The notes below the pieces were generated by a model. The model saw only the letters and a program-made list of their open reading frames with translations. It ran no database searches and was not told the origin of the DNA. Source: Bacilli bacterium (lineage in GTDB: Bacteria > Bacillota_I > Bacilli_A > RFN20 > CAG-826). Taken from it: a DNA stretch of 62,596 nucleotides. Below, one piece after another: positions 39,696 to 50,900 of the stretch. Position 1 is the first letter of the stretch. Each line of letters starts with the position of its first letter. The position numbers were made by a program, and so were the translations under genes. The stretch covers positions 95,583 through 158,178 of the forward strand of contig JAFVUY010000119.1 in the NCBI GenBank assembly GCA_017502465.1. The letters are read 5' to 3'.

Positions 39696-40781
39696 ATGTT
39701 AGATAAGAAAAATTTAGTTGCTTTAGCTAAAACTGTTGCTAAGGCTGACCCTTCTGCTCCTGTTGCTTACAGCTTTTAGGGAGAGAGTTATAATTATGAC
39801 CAGCTGAATGAAACCCTGCGTTTTGAATTTAATGAATATGCTGGCACTTATTCACAATATCGTGAAAACAAGAATTTAATTTTTGCTGTTATTGAAGAAG
39901 TTCTGGATGATGTTCTACCTAAGAGAGTTATTGAACAGTATGACCAGTTTGCTGAAGTTCGTACTTTCGCTCAGGGTGATAAGCCTATCTTCCGTAGAAA
40001 GACCAATTCCCGCACTCGTGCAAAGCAGTTCATCACTCGCGTTGGTCTGGCTGGTATTTATGAAGTATTTAAGCTGGGTAAGCAAGAAGAAAGCTTTGAA
40101 GTTCGTACCAGTGCTATCGGCGGAGCTGCTCAGATTGGCTTTGAAGAATTCCTGGATGGACGTGTTGATTTCGCAGAAGTAACCGCTATCGTTATGGAAG
40201 GTATGGACGAACTGATTTATAAAGAAGTAGCAGCTGCTCTGAAGGCATCTGTATATCAGCTTCCTCCTGCTAACTATGTTGCTTTTAATGGCTTTGATGA
40301 AAAAGAATTTGACCGTTTACTGGTTATCGCTTCTGCTTATGGCGAACCTACCATTTACTGCACTTATGAATTTGCTGTAAAGATGATTCCTCAGGAAGTA
40401 TGGAGATACACCGATCGTATGAAGGAAGAACTGTGGGCAAATGGTCGTCTGCAGAGCTACAAGGGTAAGAGAGTTGTTATTCTTGAACAGGGCTTTGAAG
40501 ATGAAACCAATGAACGCAAGGTTATTGACCCAGGTTATGCTTGGATTATTCCTACTGGCGCTGACACTAAGCCTGTAAAGATTGCTTTTGAAGGCAATAC
40601 TATTGTTGATGAATACACCAACTATGACCGTTCTCGTGAAATTCAAGTTTACAAGAAGGTTGGCGTTGTTGCTATGCTTACCAACAACATTTGCGCTTAC
40701 TGCGATACTTCCTTAATGGGTCAGATGGATAACTGGTATCTGCAGGATACCGTAGAAAATGTTATCAAAGTTGTAGAATAA
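39696..40781 (+). CDS. Major capsid protein
   Basis: 361 aa with a single TAG at codon 28 (39777-39779: ...VAYSF-Q-GESYNYDQ). The rest uses CAG and optimised codons. RRKTNSRTRAKQFITRVGLA, ALKASVYQLPPANYVAFNGF and IPTGADTKPVKIAFEGNTIV suit an HK97-fold shell protein. Position and codon bias support it. AAAGGAGAG upstream. Confidence 0.8.
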
Positions 40782-40782
40782 T

Positions 40783-40842
40783 TTGACAATTTTGTAAAAA
40801 TATGATATAATTAAGGGGAGAAAGGGAGAAACCTTCTCCCCT
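40783..40842 (+). promoter_or_regulatory. Promoter running straight into a terminator
   Basis: TTGACA, 17 bp, TATAAT (40783-40811) immediately after the capsid stop. The expected start is at the foot of hairpin AAGGGGAGAA...TTCTCCCCTT (40813-40842) followed by ATTTT. The hairpin ends the capsid transcript and would attenuate the new one. Confidence 0.65.
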
Positions 40843-40872
40843 TATTTTACGTGAAAAAGGAGATAAATATTT

Positions 40873-41457
40873 ATGGATGGAAATGCTATTTGTATTGTAA
40901 AAAATAGAAGTTCTAGCAAAGTAGGGTATGTCATTCCCGAAGATGGAATTCGCAGAGAATTTATGCCCGGGGAAACTAAAAAAGTTAAGTTTAGTGAGTT
41001 AGAAAAATTATCTTATCAGCCAGGTGGAGTCGCTTTAATGACTCATTTTTTGTAGGTTAAAGCAGATGCCGCAATTAAAGAATTAAATATTCATACTGAG
41101 CCAGAATACTTTATGGATGAAGCAAAAATTAAAGAAGTTATGGTTAAAGGTTCCACTGAAGCCTTTATGGATATGATGGATTTTGCTCCTGTTGGAGTTA
41201 TTGATTTAATTAAGAAATATGCTGTTGAATTACCTTTGGAAAGTACTCCCAAGATTGAATATCTAAAGCAAAAGACTGGTTTTGACCTAGTAAAAGCACT
41301 TGCTAATATTAAGGCAGAAAAAGAAGAAGATGAAGCAGAAGGTAAGATTAATCCTGCTAAACAAGGGCGTAGAGTTGCTATTCCTACCGAGGAAGAGGTG
41401 CCTGCAGGGCGCAGAACAACTCCAAAGTATAATGTTGTAAAGAGAGACGAAGAATAA
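40873..41457 (+). CDS. Hypothetical head-region protein
   Basis: 194 aa, one TAG (codon 61). MDGNAICIVKNRSSSKVGYV onward; C-terminal charged tail with RRVAIPTEEEVPAGRRTTPK. AAAGGAG upstream. Lies between capsid and connector genes. Confidence 0.65.
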
Positions 41458-41485
41458 TATAATTCCTAGAAAGGAGAATATACAG

Positions 41486-42064
41486 ATGGGAACTTAGTTC
41501 GTGGAAGTATATAATCGCTTTCTTGGTAAAATTACTGATGATATGTATGTGGAGTTAACCCCAGAAGATACTATTCGTGATTTGCGCAATATGCTTATTG
41601 AAGCAATTCCTGGTTTTGAATTTCCTAGAAAAAATCTTTATGATTATAGTATTGGGCAGGAAGTAAAGCCAGAAGATGAAGTATTAACAACTGATTTTAT
41701 TATTGGTTTATTATGGGAAGAGACTCCAGATAATAATGGAGAAACTCCTAGAGTCCTCATAGAGCGTTCTTCCTTTGCGGCAGAATTAACTTCTGAGGAG
41801 ATTAATATTTTAGCTATTCTTATGATGTGCGCATGGGTGCAAAGACAAGTTACATCTATTGAAAATACAAGAATGAAATATAGTGGGTCAGATTTTAAAA
41901 TGACTTCACAGGCAAACCATTTACAAAAAATGCTTGCTTTGTTGAATGAGTGTAATAGACAATCTCATCATATGCAAAGACTTTATAAGCGTAGAAAGAT
42001 TGATGAATCTGGTAATTACTAGTCAAATTGGTCTGTCTTGCGAGAAAGAAGTGCATTGCGTTGA
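41486..42064 (+). CDS. Probable head-tail connector
   Basis: 192 aa; TAG at codon 4 and codon 179. MGTQFVEVYNRFLGKITDDM, then FIIGLLWEETPDNNGETPR and long helices (MMCAWVQRQVTSIENTRMKY, AAELTSEEINILAILMMCAW). Compact helical fold plus position suggests an adaptor. Stop overlaps the next TTG start (TTGA). Confidence 0.6.
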
Positions 42065-42366
42065 CAAAGTATGGTTTTATGGTTCCATTAGAAGTAATTC
42101 AAAAAGATGTAATTCGTTTAACCAATTAGGTTTGGAAGTTAATTCCTATGCGTGAGAATGAAGAAGATTGGCAAAAACAATTGGATACTGTAATTATTGA
42201 AGTTGCGGGTTTAAATGAAATTTTCATTTATGACCCGCATTTTTTATAGATTCTTTCAAAACTAGAAGGATTAAAAGTTTAGGTAGATTTAGATTTTTAG
42301 ATTTATAGAAAAACAGTTTTTGAGATTATAAATCTAATATAGGAGTTTAAGAATGCAAAAATTTGA
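42061..42366 (+). CDS. Hypothetical connector-region protein (101 aa)
   Basis: TTG start overlapping the previous TGA. MTKYGFMVPLEVIQKDVIRL then NQVWKLIPMRENEEDWQKQL; five TAG codons. Overlaps the next ATG by 14 nt. Invisible under the standard code. Confidence 0.6.
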
Positions 42367-43495
42367 AAGATTATACCCTGAATTTACTAGGGCTAACGAA
42401 GCGTTAAAGTTAATGAACGCTCGTATGGGTGAAACTAAATTACCTAAATACACTCCAGATACGGTTGATGGAGCCAATGATGTAGCTAAAAGATTAGAAG
42501 CAGTAGGTGGTTTCGCATAGTAGAATCGTATGATACGAGATAAGCGAAAAAGTTTAGATAAAGCAACTTTATATTCATATCAAGGGGCTTTAGTAAAAAG
42601 ATTCATCTAGGGTTATATTCCTACCATGGAAGGTGTGCGTGAAGCTGATCCAGTCCGCGCACTTATTAATCCTAATAAATTAAAAATGGATTATGATGAT
42701 AAAATTATTTCAATAGGATTTGAACATGACTTTGCTGTTGGAGATGTTTTTGAATGGTGTAATACTGGAACTTATTGGTTAATTTATTTATAGGATTTAA
42801 CTGAATTAGCTTATTTCAGAGGAGATATAAGAAAATGCTCTTATGAAATAAGTTGGCTTGATGAAGAAGGTAATCAAAAAAGAACTTTTGGGGCTTTAAG
42901 AGGTCCAGTTGAAACTAAAATAAATTATATTCAAAAGCACGGGGTTAGTGTTGATACTCCTAACTATTCTTTAAATATTTTATTGCCTAAAAATACTGAT
43001 ACATTAAAGTAGTTTAAAAGATATAAAAAATTTTATTTACAGGATTTAGTAGAAGGAGAAGATAATACTTGCTGGAGAGTTGAAGCAGTTGATACTTTAA
43101 ACACTCCTGGTATTATTGATATTACTGCTGTAGAATATTATGCAAATGAACACGAAGATGATGTTAAAAATGGATTAGTTGGTGCTTTAATAGCCAAGCC
43201 GTTAGATCCTAATCCAGAAGTTGATTCTAAGAAATCTATTATTGGAGATACTTTTATTAGACCTAAAAAAGAATATATTTATTATGTAAAAGATTTTGTT
43301 TATGGTAAAAGCTGGTATTTTTCTAATAGTAGATTACCTATTGAAAAAGAAATATTCAAAGATGAATGGGGTCGAAATGCTATAAAAATTAAATGGACTT
43401 CTTCTTATAGTGGTCAATTTGATATATGGTACGGCGATAAAGATGGTCCTTTAGATGATTATAAAAAGACAATTGTTGTAGAGTCTTTATTTTGA
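42353..43495 (+). CDS. Structural protein, head-tail region (380 aa)
   Basis: MQKFERLYPEFTRANEALKL onward, TAG at about six sites; terminates at TGA, so TGA is a stop. Contains IISIGFEHDFAVGDVFEWCN and TYWLIYLQDLTELAYFRGDI, a beta-rich region. Family not recognised. Confidence 0.65.
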
Positions 43496-43511
43496 GTAAA
43501 GGAGAATTTAA

Positions 43512-44093
43512 GTGAGAATTGATGGATATAAACAACCCAAATCTAGTTTTTTAGGTATGGAAAAAGATATGGGTATTATTGTTGATAAAATAATGAAAAA
43601 CCCAAGGTTAAAAAGACTTCTTTATTATACTACAAAAGATGCTTTAATGAGAGCTAATTTAAATGAAGATTAGAGCTTAGAGCTTATGGGAAAAAATATA
43701 AAAATAGTTCCTAAATTGTATGTTGATGGAAGTGTTTTAAATTATATTATTATTAGTTTTGATAATTTTACTCAAAGTGGTAATCCAGAATTTAGAGATA
43801 GTATAATTGAATTTGATATTATTTGTCATTTTGATCAGTGGCATTTACAAGATTTTTAGTTAAGACCGTATAAAATAGCAGGAGAAATTGATGCAATGTT
43901 TAATAATGCAAAAATGACTGGTATTGGTGAATTAAAATTTTTGGGTGCTAATCAAATGATTTTAACAGATGAATATGCTGGATTATGTTTAATGTATACG
44001 GCAACGCACGGGGGAGAAGATTAGAAAACTATGCCTAATCCCATGGAAGAGGAGCAGTTCTTAAAAGATTTTGAAGATTATATAAATGGATAA
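43512..44093 (+). CDS. Probable tail-completion or minor tail protein
   Basis: 193 aa from GTG 43512 (AAAGGAG upstream), three TAG codons. MRIDGYKQPKSSFLGMEKDM onward; beta-rich centre (IIISFDNFTQSGNPEFRDSI). Position suits a tail terminator. Its TAA overlaps the next ATG. Confidence 0.6.
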
Positions 44094-44821
44094 TGGATTA
44101 TAGATTAGCAATGATGTGCGGAACTGATATACCGGTTCCAGAATGCTAGATAACAGTTCATTAGCCAAAGATAAAAGAAATTGCTCTAATAGGGGAACAG
44201 AATTTTTTTATGGGAGCCTAGACCTTAACCTTAAATAAAACAATGTTTGTAGAGGACAAAGAAGGTTTAGCAAATATAAATAATTTTTAGATATTTATGA
44301 TGATAATGTCTGAAAAAGAAGCTAAAGATAAAAAATTAGCTGTCTAGTAGGTTTTCACTTTAATTTTTCCAGAAAGTAAAGTATTGATTACTCCAAGATC
44401 TTTAATATTTAATTAGCAAAATAATGAAAATATTATTGTTGATGAAAATAATTTTGATTATCTACAAGATATTTTAAGAATGGTTTTTTGTTCCAAAAAT
44501 GGACCAATGGACCAATAGGCATTTAATCCCGCAAATGATAAAGCAAAAGAAATTGCTTAGAAATTAATGCGTGGTAGAGAACGAATTGCCGCAGAGCGAG
44601 GCGATTCAAATTCAAGTGTTTTTAGTTAGTATTTATCAATTCTCACTGTTGGACTTAATTCAATGTCTATGTAGGACTTGATGAATTTAACGATGTTCCA
44701 ATTATATGACTTAATTGAACGATATAGTTTGTATATTAATTGGGATATAGATATTCGTTCTAGACTTGCAGGCGGTAAGCCTGATAAGAGTCCAGATAAT
44801 TGGATGAAAAATTTACATTAA
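44093..44821 (+). CDS. Hypothetical tail-region protein, very TAG-rich
   Basis: 242 aa with about eleven TAG codons, two of them adjacent (KLAVQQVFTL). MDYRLAMMCGTDIPVPECQI onward. Ends with DWDIDIRSRL-like sequence (INWDIDIRSRLAGGKPDKSP). Resembles small tail-assembly proteins encoded before the tail tube gene in other phages by position only. Confidence 0.6.
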
Positions 44822-44840
44822 ATAAGGAGGAAATAATACC

Positions 44841-45842
44841 ATGAAATTTGGTGTACGCGAGATTTGCGATGTTGTTTTAAAGGCAAAATCTGCTCAAAAA
44901 ATTGGTAATAAAATTTTCTATGCTGGTGAACCAGTTGTTTATTTTGATACTTTAAAAACTTCTAGTATGGAAGGCGCAGCAACCACTGTTTATGCACAGG
45001 GTGGTCGTGGCAATGCTCGTTTAATGGCGTGGGAAGGTGAAAGAACTGTAACTTTTACCATGGAAGATGCTTTGATTTCTCCAGAAGGCTTCATGATTCT
45101 GTCTGGTGCAGGTCTAATTGATGCTTCTGTTGATCAGCCTATTTATTAGCATATGACTGAAACTGTTGACAGAGGCGAAATTACTACTAACAGTGGAGCA
45201 ATTCAAATTCCTTTAAAAGAAAAGCCTTATCTTCCTACTGACAAAGGTGATAATTTTGCCTATGTTATGTTAATGAAGAATGGCGAAATTGTTAGTGAGC
45301 CTTATATTCCTGTTCATGCTGATATTGTTGAAAGTGATGGTCATTTTATTATTGAAGTGAATGGGCATGAGAATTATGATGATCAAGAAGCTATAAATAC
45401 CATTGGTGAAGTTGATAATCATAATTATGTAATTAGAGACTATTCAGCTCAAAGCCAATTCCCACCATTTGATGCAGTTCTTGTTGATTACTATGTAGCA
45501 AGAGAAGGTAATGCTGCTCAAATTGAAATCACTGCTGACAAGTTTGGTGGTAACTATTATCTAGAAGCTTCTACTCTGTTCCGTGACCAGAATGGTGTAG
45601 ATATGCCTGCGGAATTCATTATTCCTAATTGCAAGGTTCAGTCCAACTTTACCTTCACTATGGCATCTTCTGGTGATCCATCTAGCTTTACTTTCACTAT
45701 GGATGCATTCCCTGATTATACTCGTTTTGACAAGTCTAAGAAGGTTTTAGCCGCTATCCAAATTATGAAAGACGCTGGAAGTATGACTCTGCATCGTCAT
45801 AGCACTGCTCATGAAGATGCACATGATAAGTTATTTATGTAA
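44841..45842 (+). CDS. Major tail tube protein
   Basis: 333 aa with a single TAG (45147-45149, codon 103). MKFGVREICDVVLKAKSAQK, SSMEGAATTVYAQGGRGNAR and MAWEGERTVTFTMEDALISP are typical of tail tube proteins; C-terminal FTFTMDAFPDYTRFDK. Few TAGs and good codon bias suggest high expression. Terminator at 45851-45880. Confidence 0.75.
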
Positions 45843-45850
45843 TAAATAAA

Positions 45851-45880
45851 AAGGGAGAGGATTTAATAATCCTCTCCCTT
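45851..45880 (+). terminator. Terminator after the tail tube gene
   Basis: AAGGGAGAGG-atttaataat-CCTCTCCCTT then TTTATTTTATTT. Confidence 0.8.
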
Positions 45881-45914
45881 TTTATTTTATTTATAAAGAA
45901 AAGAGGATTTATTT

Positions 45915-47201
45915 ATGAGCTTTAAGAAAAATATTGTTAAAGCCTATCCTGGGCAAGAGCCTTTTTGGGGTAAATATACTGACTTAAATAAAGTTTCTGT
46001 TCCAGGGTTAAAAGATATTTAGGAATATTAGTTGAAAAAAATTTCTGAATTTTAGGATTAGGCAACTTAGAATACAAATAAAACAGCTAGTAGATTAAAT
46101 GAATTATTTAAAACAGGTAAAATAAATAGCTTACCAGAAAAATATGCAAAAGAAACAGATCAAAAACTTGATGAAATTTTAACAAATATTGTAAAAGGAT
46201 TAAATGCTACTTACGCAGGAAATAAAACAAAAGAAGAAGGATATAAATATGAAGTTCTTTCAAAAAATTTAATGTCATTAAAAAATATATTATTAAACAT
46301 GAATAATATGTTGCAAAGAGGGGGCCAAAAGATCCCAGAACATTATTTATAGTCTTTGGAAAATGCTATTTAGGCATGTGGTTTAAAAGGATTAAATGAT
46401 AATATTTTAGATGAATGGTTTAAGGATTTAAATAATTACAAAGGGGCTTTAATAGAGGATATAGGGGTATCTTGGCTCAGTCTTTTAGAAATTCCAAATA
46501 TATCAACAATAAATACGGGTGCATTAAACTTATAGGGAACAACAATTTCAGAAGGACGTCACAAAGGTTAGTTAATCTAGGATTTAATGATGATAGAATG
46601 TTCATCCCCTGAATTATTAAAAATAAATATTTCTTATAAACCTATTGGATCTAATAAAATGATAACTACTACATTAGATAAATTTTTTAAAGCTATGGAA
46701 TAGGCGTCTGGACAATCTAAACAAATAATTATTAGTGATGAAGGTTATTCTACTTTATTAGAATTGTCAAGATTGAATATTTAGGCAAAAGCAGGCCTTA
46801 ATCAAAAACCTTGGAATGAAAATAAAAGCACTCAAATTTCTATTGGCGAATTTAATTAGTCAGATGGCTTAGTTGTTTCTGCAAAAAGAACTTTTTAGTT
46901 ATTAAATTAGTTAGATTAGGAGCCAGATCCAAAAACAGGTATTTGGGTAAAAAATACAAGTAAAGATTATAATATGTTAGCTGATTATGGCCTATCTACT
47001 GTATTATTTAAAATTTTACATCTTAATAATAAAGATGGAAACCAATATCTATTAACTCCTCAAGGGTTTATTACATATAATGATAGAATAAAATAGTTAA
47101 TGGAAAAAAGAAAATCTAGAATTTATTTAAAAGGTGCAGTTAGTATTAATGAGAATACTTTAGGTACTAAATATTAGGTAGGTATGACTAATTATAATTA
47201 A
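45915..47201 (+). CDS. Unrecognised tail-region protein (428 aa), TAG-rich
   Basis: MSFKKNIVKAYPGQEPFWGK onward with over fifteen TAG codons (FQDQATQNTNKTASRLNELF has three). Mostly helical N-terminal half, alpha/beta C-terminal half ending GAVSINENTLGTKYQVGMTN. Under the standard code it would appear as an empty 1.3-kb gap. Not recognised. Confidence 0.65.
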
Positions 47202-47206
47202 AAAAT

Positions 47207-47235
47207 TTGACATTAAAAAATTTTTTTGATATAAT
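47207..47235 (+). promoter_or_regulatory. Promoter with 5' hairpin leader
   Basis: TTGACA, 17 bp, TATAAT, followed by a long AT hairpin TTTATAAAGAAAA/TTTTTCTTTATAAA before the AAAGGAG of the 47307 gene. Confidence 0.7.
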
Positions 47236-47306
47236 ATATTTATAAAGAAAAGCTAGAGAGAAAAATTTTTCTTTATAAAATTAAATTATATTAAAGGAGT
47301 TTTTAA

Positions 47307-47831
47307 ATGGCAAAAATTGCAATGACCAAATTAGGTTTAATAAAAAATTCAAAAATTAAAACTATAGATTTTAACAGTCAAAAAATTGAAGTAAAACAAT
47401 ATCTTCCAGTAGAAGATAAGCTGAATCTTATTTCTGATATTATTAATTCTTCTGTTGATGAAAATAGTTTTTATAATCCTTGTAGATTGCATATTTATCA
47501 AATTGTAAAAATGACTATGGCTTATACAAATATTTCTTTTACTGATAAACAAAAAGAAGATATTTATAAACTATATGATTTAATTGTGGGTTCTGGCCTT
47601 GCGGTTATAGTATTGAATGCAATTCCCGCAGATGAATATGATTTTATTCTTGAAGGAACAGAAGAAACTATTCAGTCTATTTATTCTTATAGAAATTCTG
47701 TAATGGGTATTTTGGATAATATTTCTGCTGATTATAGTAATCTTGAACTAGATGCTTCTAAGATTCAAAAAGATTTAGCAGATAAAGAAAACTTAACTTT
47801 TTTAAGAGATGTTTTGGCCCAATTGGGCTAA
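47307..47831 (+). CDS. Probable tail assembly chaperone
   Basis: 174 aa, no TAG. KIEVKQYLPVEDKLNLISDI, then HIYQIVKMTMAYTNISFTDK. Helical protein directly upstream of the tape measure gene, the standard chaperone position. A -1 frameshift extension is common in this family but a terminator (47899-47926) follows here, so none is proposed. Confidence 0.65.
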   Translation: MAKIAMTKLGLIKNSKIKTIDFNSQKIEVKQYLPVEDKLNLISDIINSSVDENSFYNPCRLHIYQIVKMTMAYTNISFTDKQKEDIYKLYDLIVGSGLAVIVLNAIPADEYDFILEGTEETIQSIYSYRNSVMGILDNISADYSNLELDASKIQKDLADKENLTFLRDVLAQLG

Positions 47832-47898
47832 TCAAATTATTTCTAAATAATCACTTTTTAAGATTATATAGGAATAATCAAAAATTAAATTTTCTTTC

Positions 47899-47926
47899 GG
47901 CGTTATTAGGTTATTCTAATAACGCC
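47899..47926 (+). terminator. Intrinsic terminator
   Basis: GGCGTTATTAG...CTAATAACGCC then ATTTTTTTATTTT, between chaperone and tape measure genes. Confidence 0.85.
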
Positions 47927-47967
47927 ATTTTTTTATTTTAGGATAAGAGAGAAAGGAGTAAGAATAA

Positions 47968-50900
47968 ATGGCTAAATAGTTAAATGTTAATTTAGGTTTT
48001 ACTGCTGATACTAGTTAGGCAAAAGCTTAGATTTAGGATTTGTAGAATTCTTTAAGTCAAATAGCAAATATGCCATCTACAGGAAGTTCATTAAGTGGGA
48101 TGAAAAAAGAATTAAAAGAAGCTAGTTCTGCAGCTTTAAATTTATAGGTTCATTTAAAAAATGCTATTAATCAAGATACTGGTCGAATTGATTTTGCAAA
48201 ATTAAATTAGTCTATTAAAAAAAGTGGACAAAGTTTAAATAGTTATGCTGATAAATTAAGAAGCATTGGTCCATAGGGAGAATAGGCTTTTTTGAAGTTG
48301 GCAAGAGCAGTAGCTACTTCAGAAATTCCAATTCGTCGTTCAAATCAAGCTTTGAATGAAATGTGGACAACTATGAAAAATACTGCAAGATGGCAATTAT
48401 CTTCAAGTGTTCTTCATGGTTTTATGGGAACTGTACAATCTGCATATGGCTATGCTTAGGATTTAAATGAATCTTTAAATAATATTAGGATTGTTACAGG
48501 TTATAATACTGATTAGATGGCTAAATTTGCTGTAGAAGCAAATAAGGCTGCAAAAATATTAAGCACAACAACAACAGAATATACAAATGCATCTTTAATT
48601 TACTACCAATAGGGTTTGAATGATTAGTAGGTTAAGGAAAGAACTGATATTACTGTTAAAATGGCTAATGTATCAAGGGAGAGCGCATAGACTGTTTCTG
48701 ACCAAATGACTGCAGTTTGGAATAATTTTGATGATGGTAGTCGTTCTCTTGAATATTATGCTGATGTTATGACTGCGTTAGGTGCTGCAACTGCATCAAG
48801 TACTGCAGAAATTTCTGCAGGTCTAGAAAAGTTTGCTGCAATTGCAGAGACTGTTGGTTTAAGTTATGAATATGCAACTGCATCTTTGGCAACAATTACA
48901 GCAACAACTCGTCAAAGTGCAGATGTCGTTGGTAATGCTTTAAAAACATTATTTGCTCGTATTCAAGGTTTAAAATTAGGCGAAACTCTTGAAGATGGGG
49001 TTGATTTAAATAAATACTCTGCCGCACTAAAGTCTGTTGGAGTTGAAGTTTTAACTGCAAATGGATAGATGCGTGAAATGGATGATATTCTTAATGATTT
49101 AGCTTCTAAATGGGATACCATTGGAAAAGCGGAATAGACTGCTTTAGCGCAAACTGTTGCAGGGGTTCGTCAATACACTCAATTAGTTGCTTTAATGGAT
49201 AATTGGGATTTTATGGAACAAAATCTTGAAACCGCGTACAGTTCTTCTGGGGTTTTAGAAGAATAGGCCAAGATTTATGAAGAGTCTTGGGAGGCTGCTT
49301 CTAAAAGAGTAAAAGCTTCTATATAGAATATTTTTGATAGTCTTTTAAATGATAAATTTTTTATAAGTGTTTTAAACGGTTTTGAAAATATTCTTACTGT
49401 AGTAGGAAGTTTAATTGATAGCCTTGGCGGAATGGGCGGAGCTATTAGCGCCATCGGTCTTATTTTTACAAAAGTTTTTTCTTCTTAGATGCAAGCAGGG
49501 TTTGAAAATTTAGCTTATAATCTTTATGCCTCTACCTCTTATGGACAAGAATAGATTAAAGCAGAAAGAAAATAGTTTTTAACAGATTAGGTAGAAGGTA
49601 GATATAGTTAGAATAAAGATGCATAGAGTATTTATCGTAGAGAACTAGAACTTTAGCAACAAAGACAAGAAAAAGAAGCTTTTTTAAACGATCATGAAAA
49701 AGAAATGTTAGCAGCGAAAATGGATAAAGTTGTTAGTGCAGATGATAAAGCTATTTAGGCATAGGAAAAAGTTTAGAATAAAAAAGCTGAAAAAGATGAG
49801 TTTCGTTCTGAATTATTAGGTCAGTTAGTAACAAAAGGAAAGTCTAAAGGCAAAGCAATGTCTTCAAAAGATGCTTTTGCTGAAATAAAAGAAATTGATA
49901 AATATGTTGATGAATATTCAAAAATAAAATAGAAAATATCAAAAGTTACTAAAGATGATTAGGGAAATCTTTAGTTGGACGAAGAGGGTGGCTTATAGGG
50001 GCTTTTACAAGAATTAGGTCTTGGAGAAGATGCTTCTGGATTAACTATTGAAGATTTAATTGCTACTAATAACGCAAAACTTTCATAGGGTGTAAAAAAA
50101 CATACAAAAGGATAGTCTAAAGAGTATTAGGAGGCAGTGTAGGATTATGTTAATTCTTCTCGAGAAGCTGCTAATGCAGGATTAGAGCTAGCAGAAGCTG
50201 AAAATAATGCAGCTGATGCGGCGCAGGAATATGAAGATGCTTTGAATGATGTTGGAGGCAGTTTGCAAGGATGGAGTGCTACACTTTCAACTGCGGTTGG
50301 AGCTGCAAGCTCTGCAGTTATGGCATTTAATATTCTTGGTAGTATTATGGATACTATTTCTAATCCTGACTTAACAGGCTGGGAAAGATTTACCGCAATT
50401 CTTGGATCTGTTGTTATGTTAATTCCCGCAATAGTTAATGCCTGGTCTGGTTTCGCTGCTGTTGCAACTGCAGTAAAAACAGCGATTAGCACTGGAACAA
50501 TGGCGACTACATTAAATACTATTGCTAAAATGATTAACGCTGCAGCAACTAGAGAATAGGCTGAGGCAGAGGGTGAATAGGCTAATTAGACTCAAGAAAG
50601 TGCGAAAGCTCTCAATGAAGAGACAAAAGAATGGTTTAAAAATAAGGCAGTAAAAAAAATAACTAGAAATGAAGATGGTCAATGGACTGCTCAAGATGAA
50701 GATGGAAATGATATACCACTTTCAAATGAAATTCGTAATTTATTATCTGGAGAAGATGAAGATAGCGATATTGTAGGATAGATTAGAAGTGTTTTAACTG
50801 GCAATGCTTTTCGGGGTCTATTGACTAGTTTAAAAGGACTGATAGGATTAATTGGACCTTGGGTTGCAGGAGTTGCGGCAATTGCAACTGCTATTTGGGT

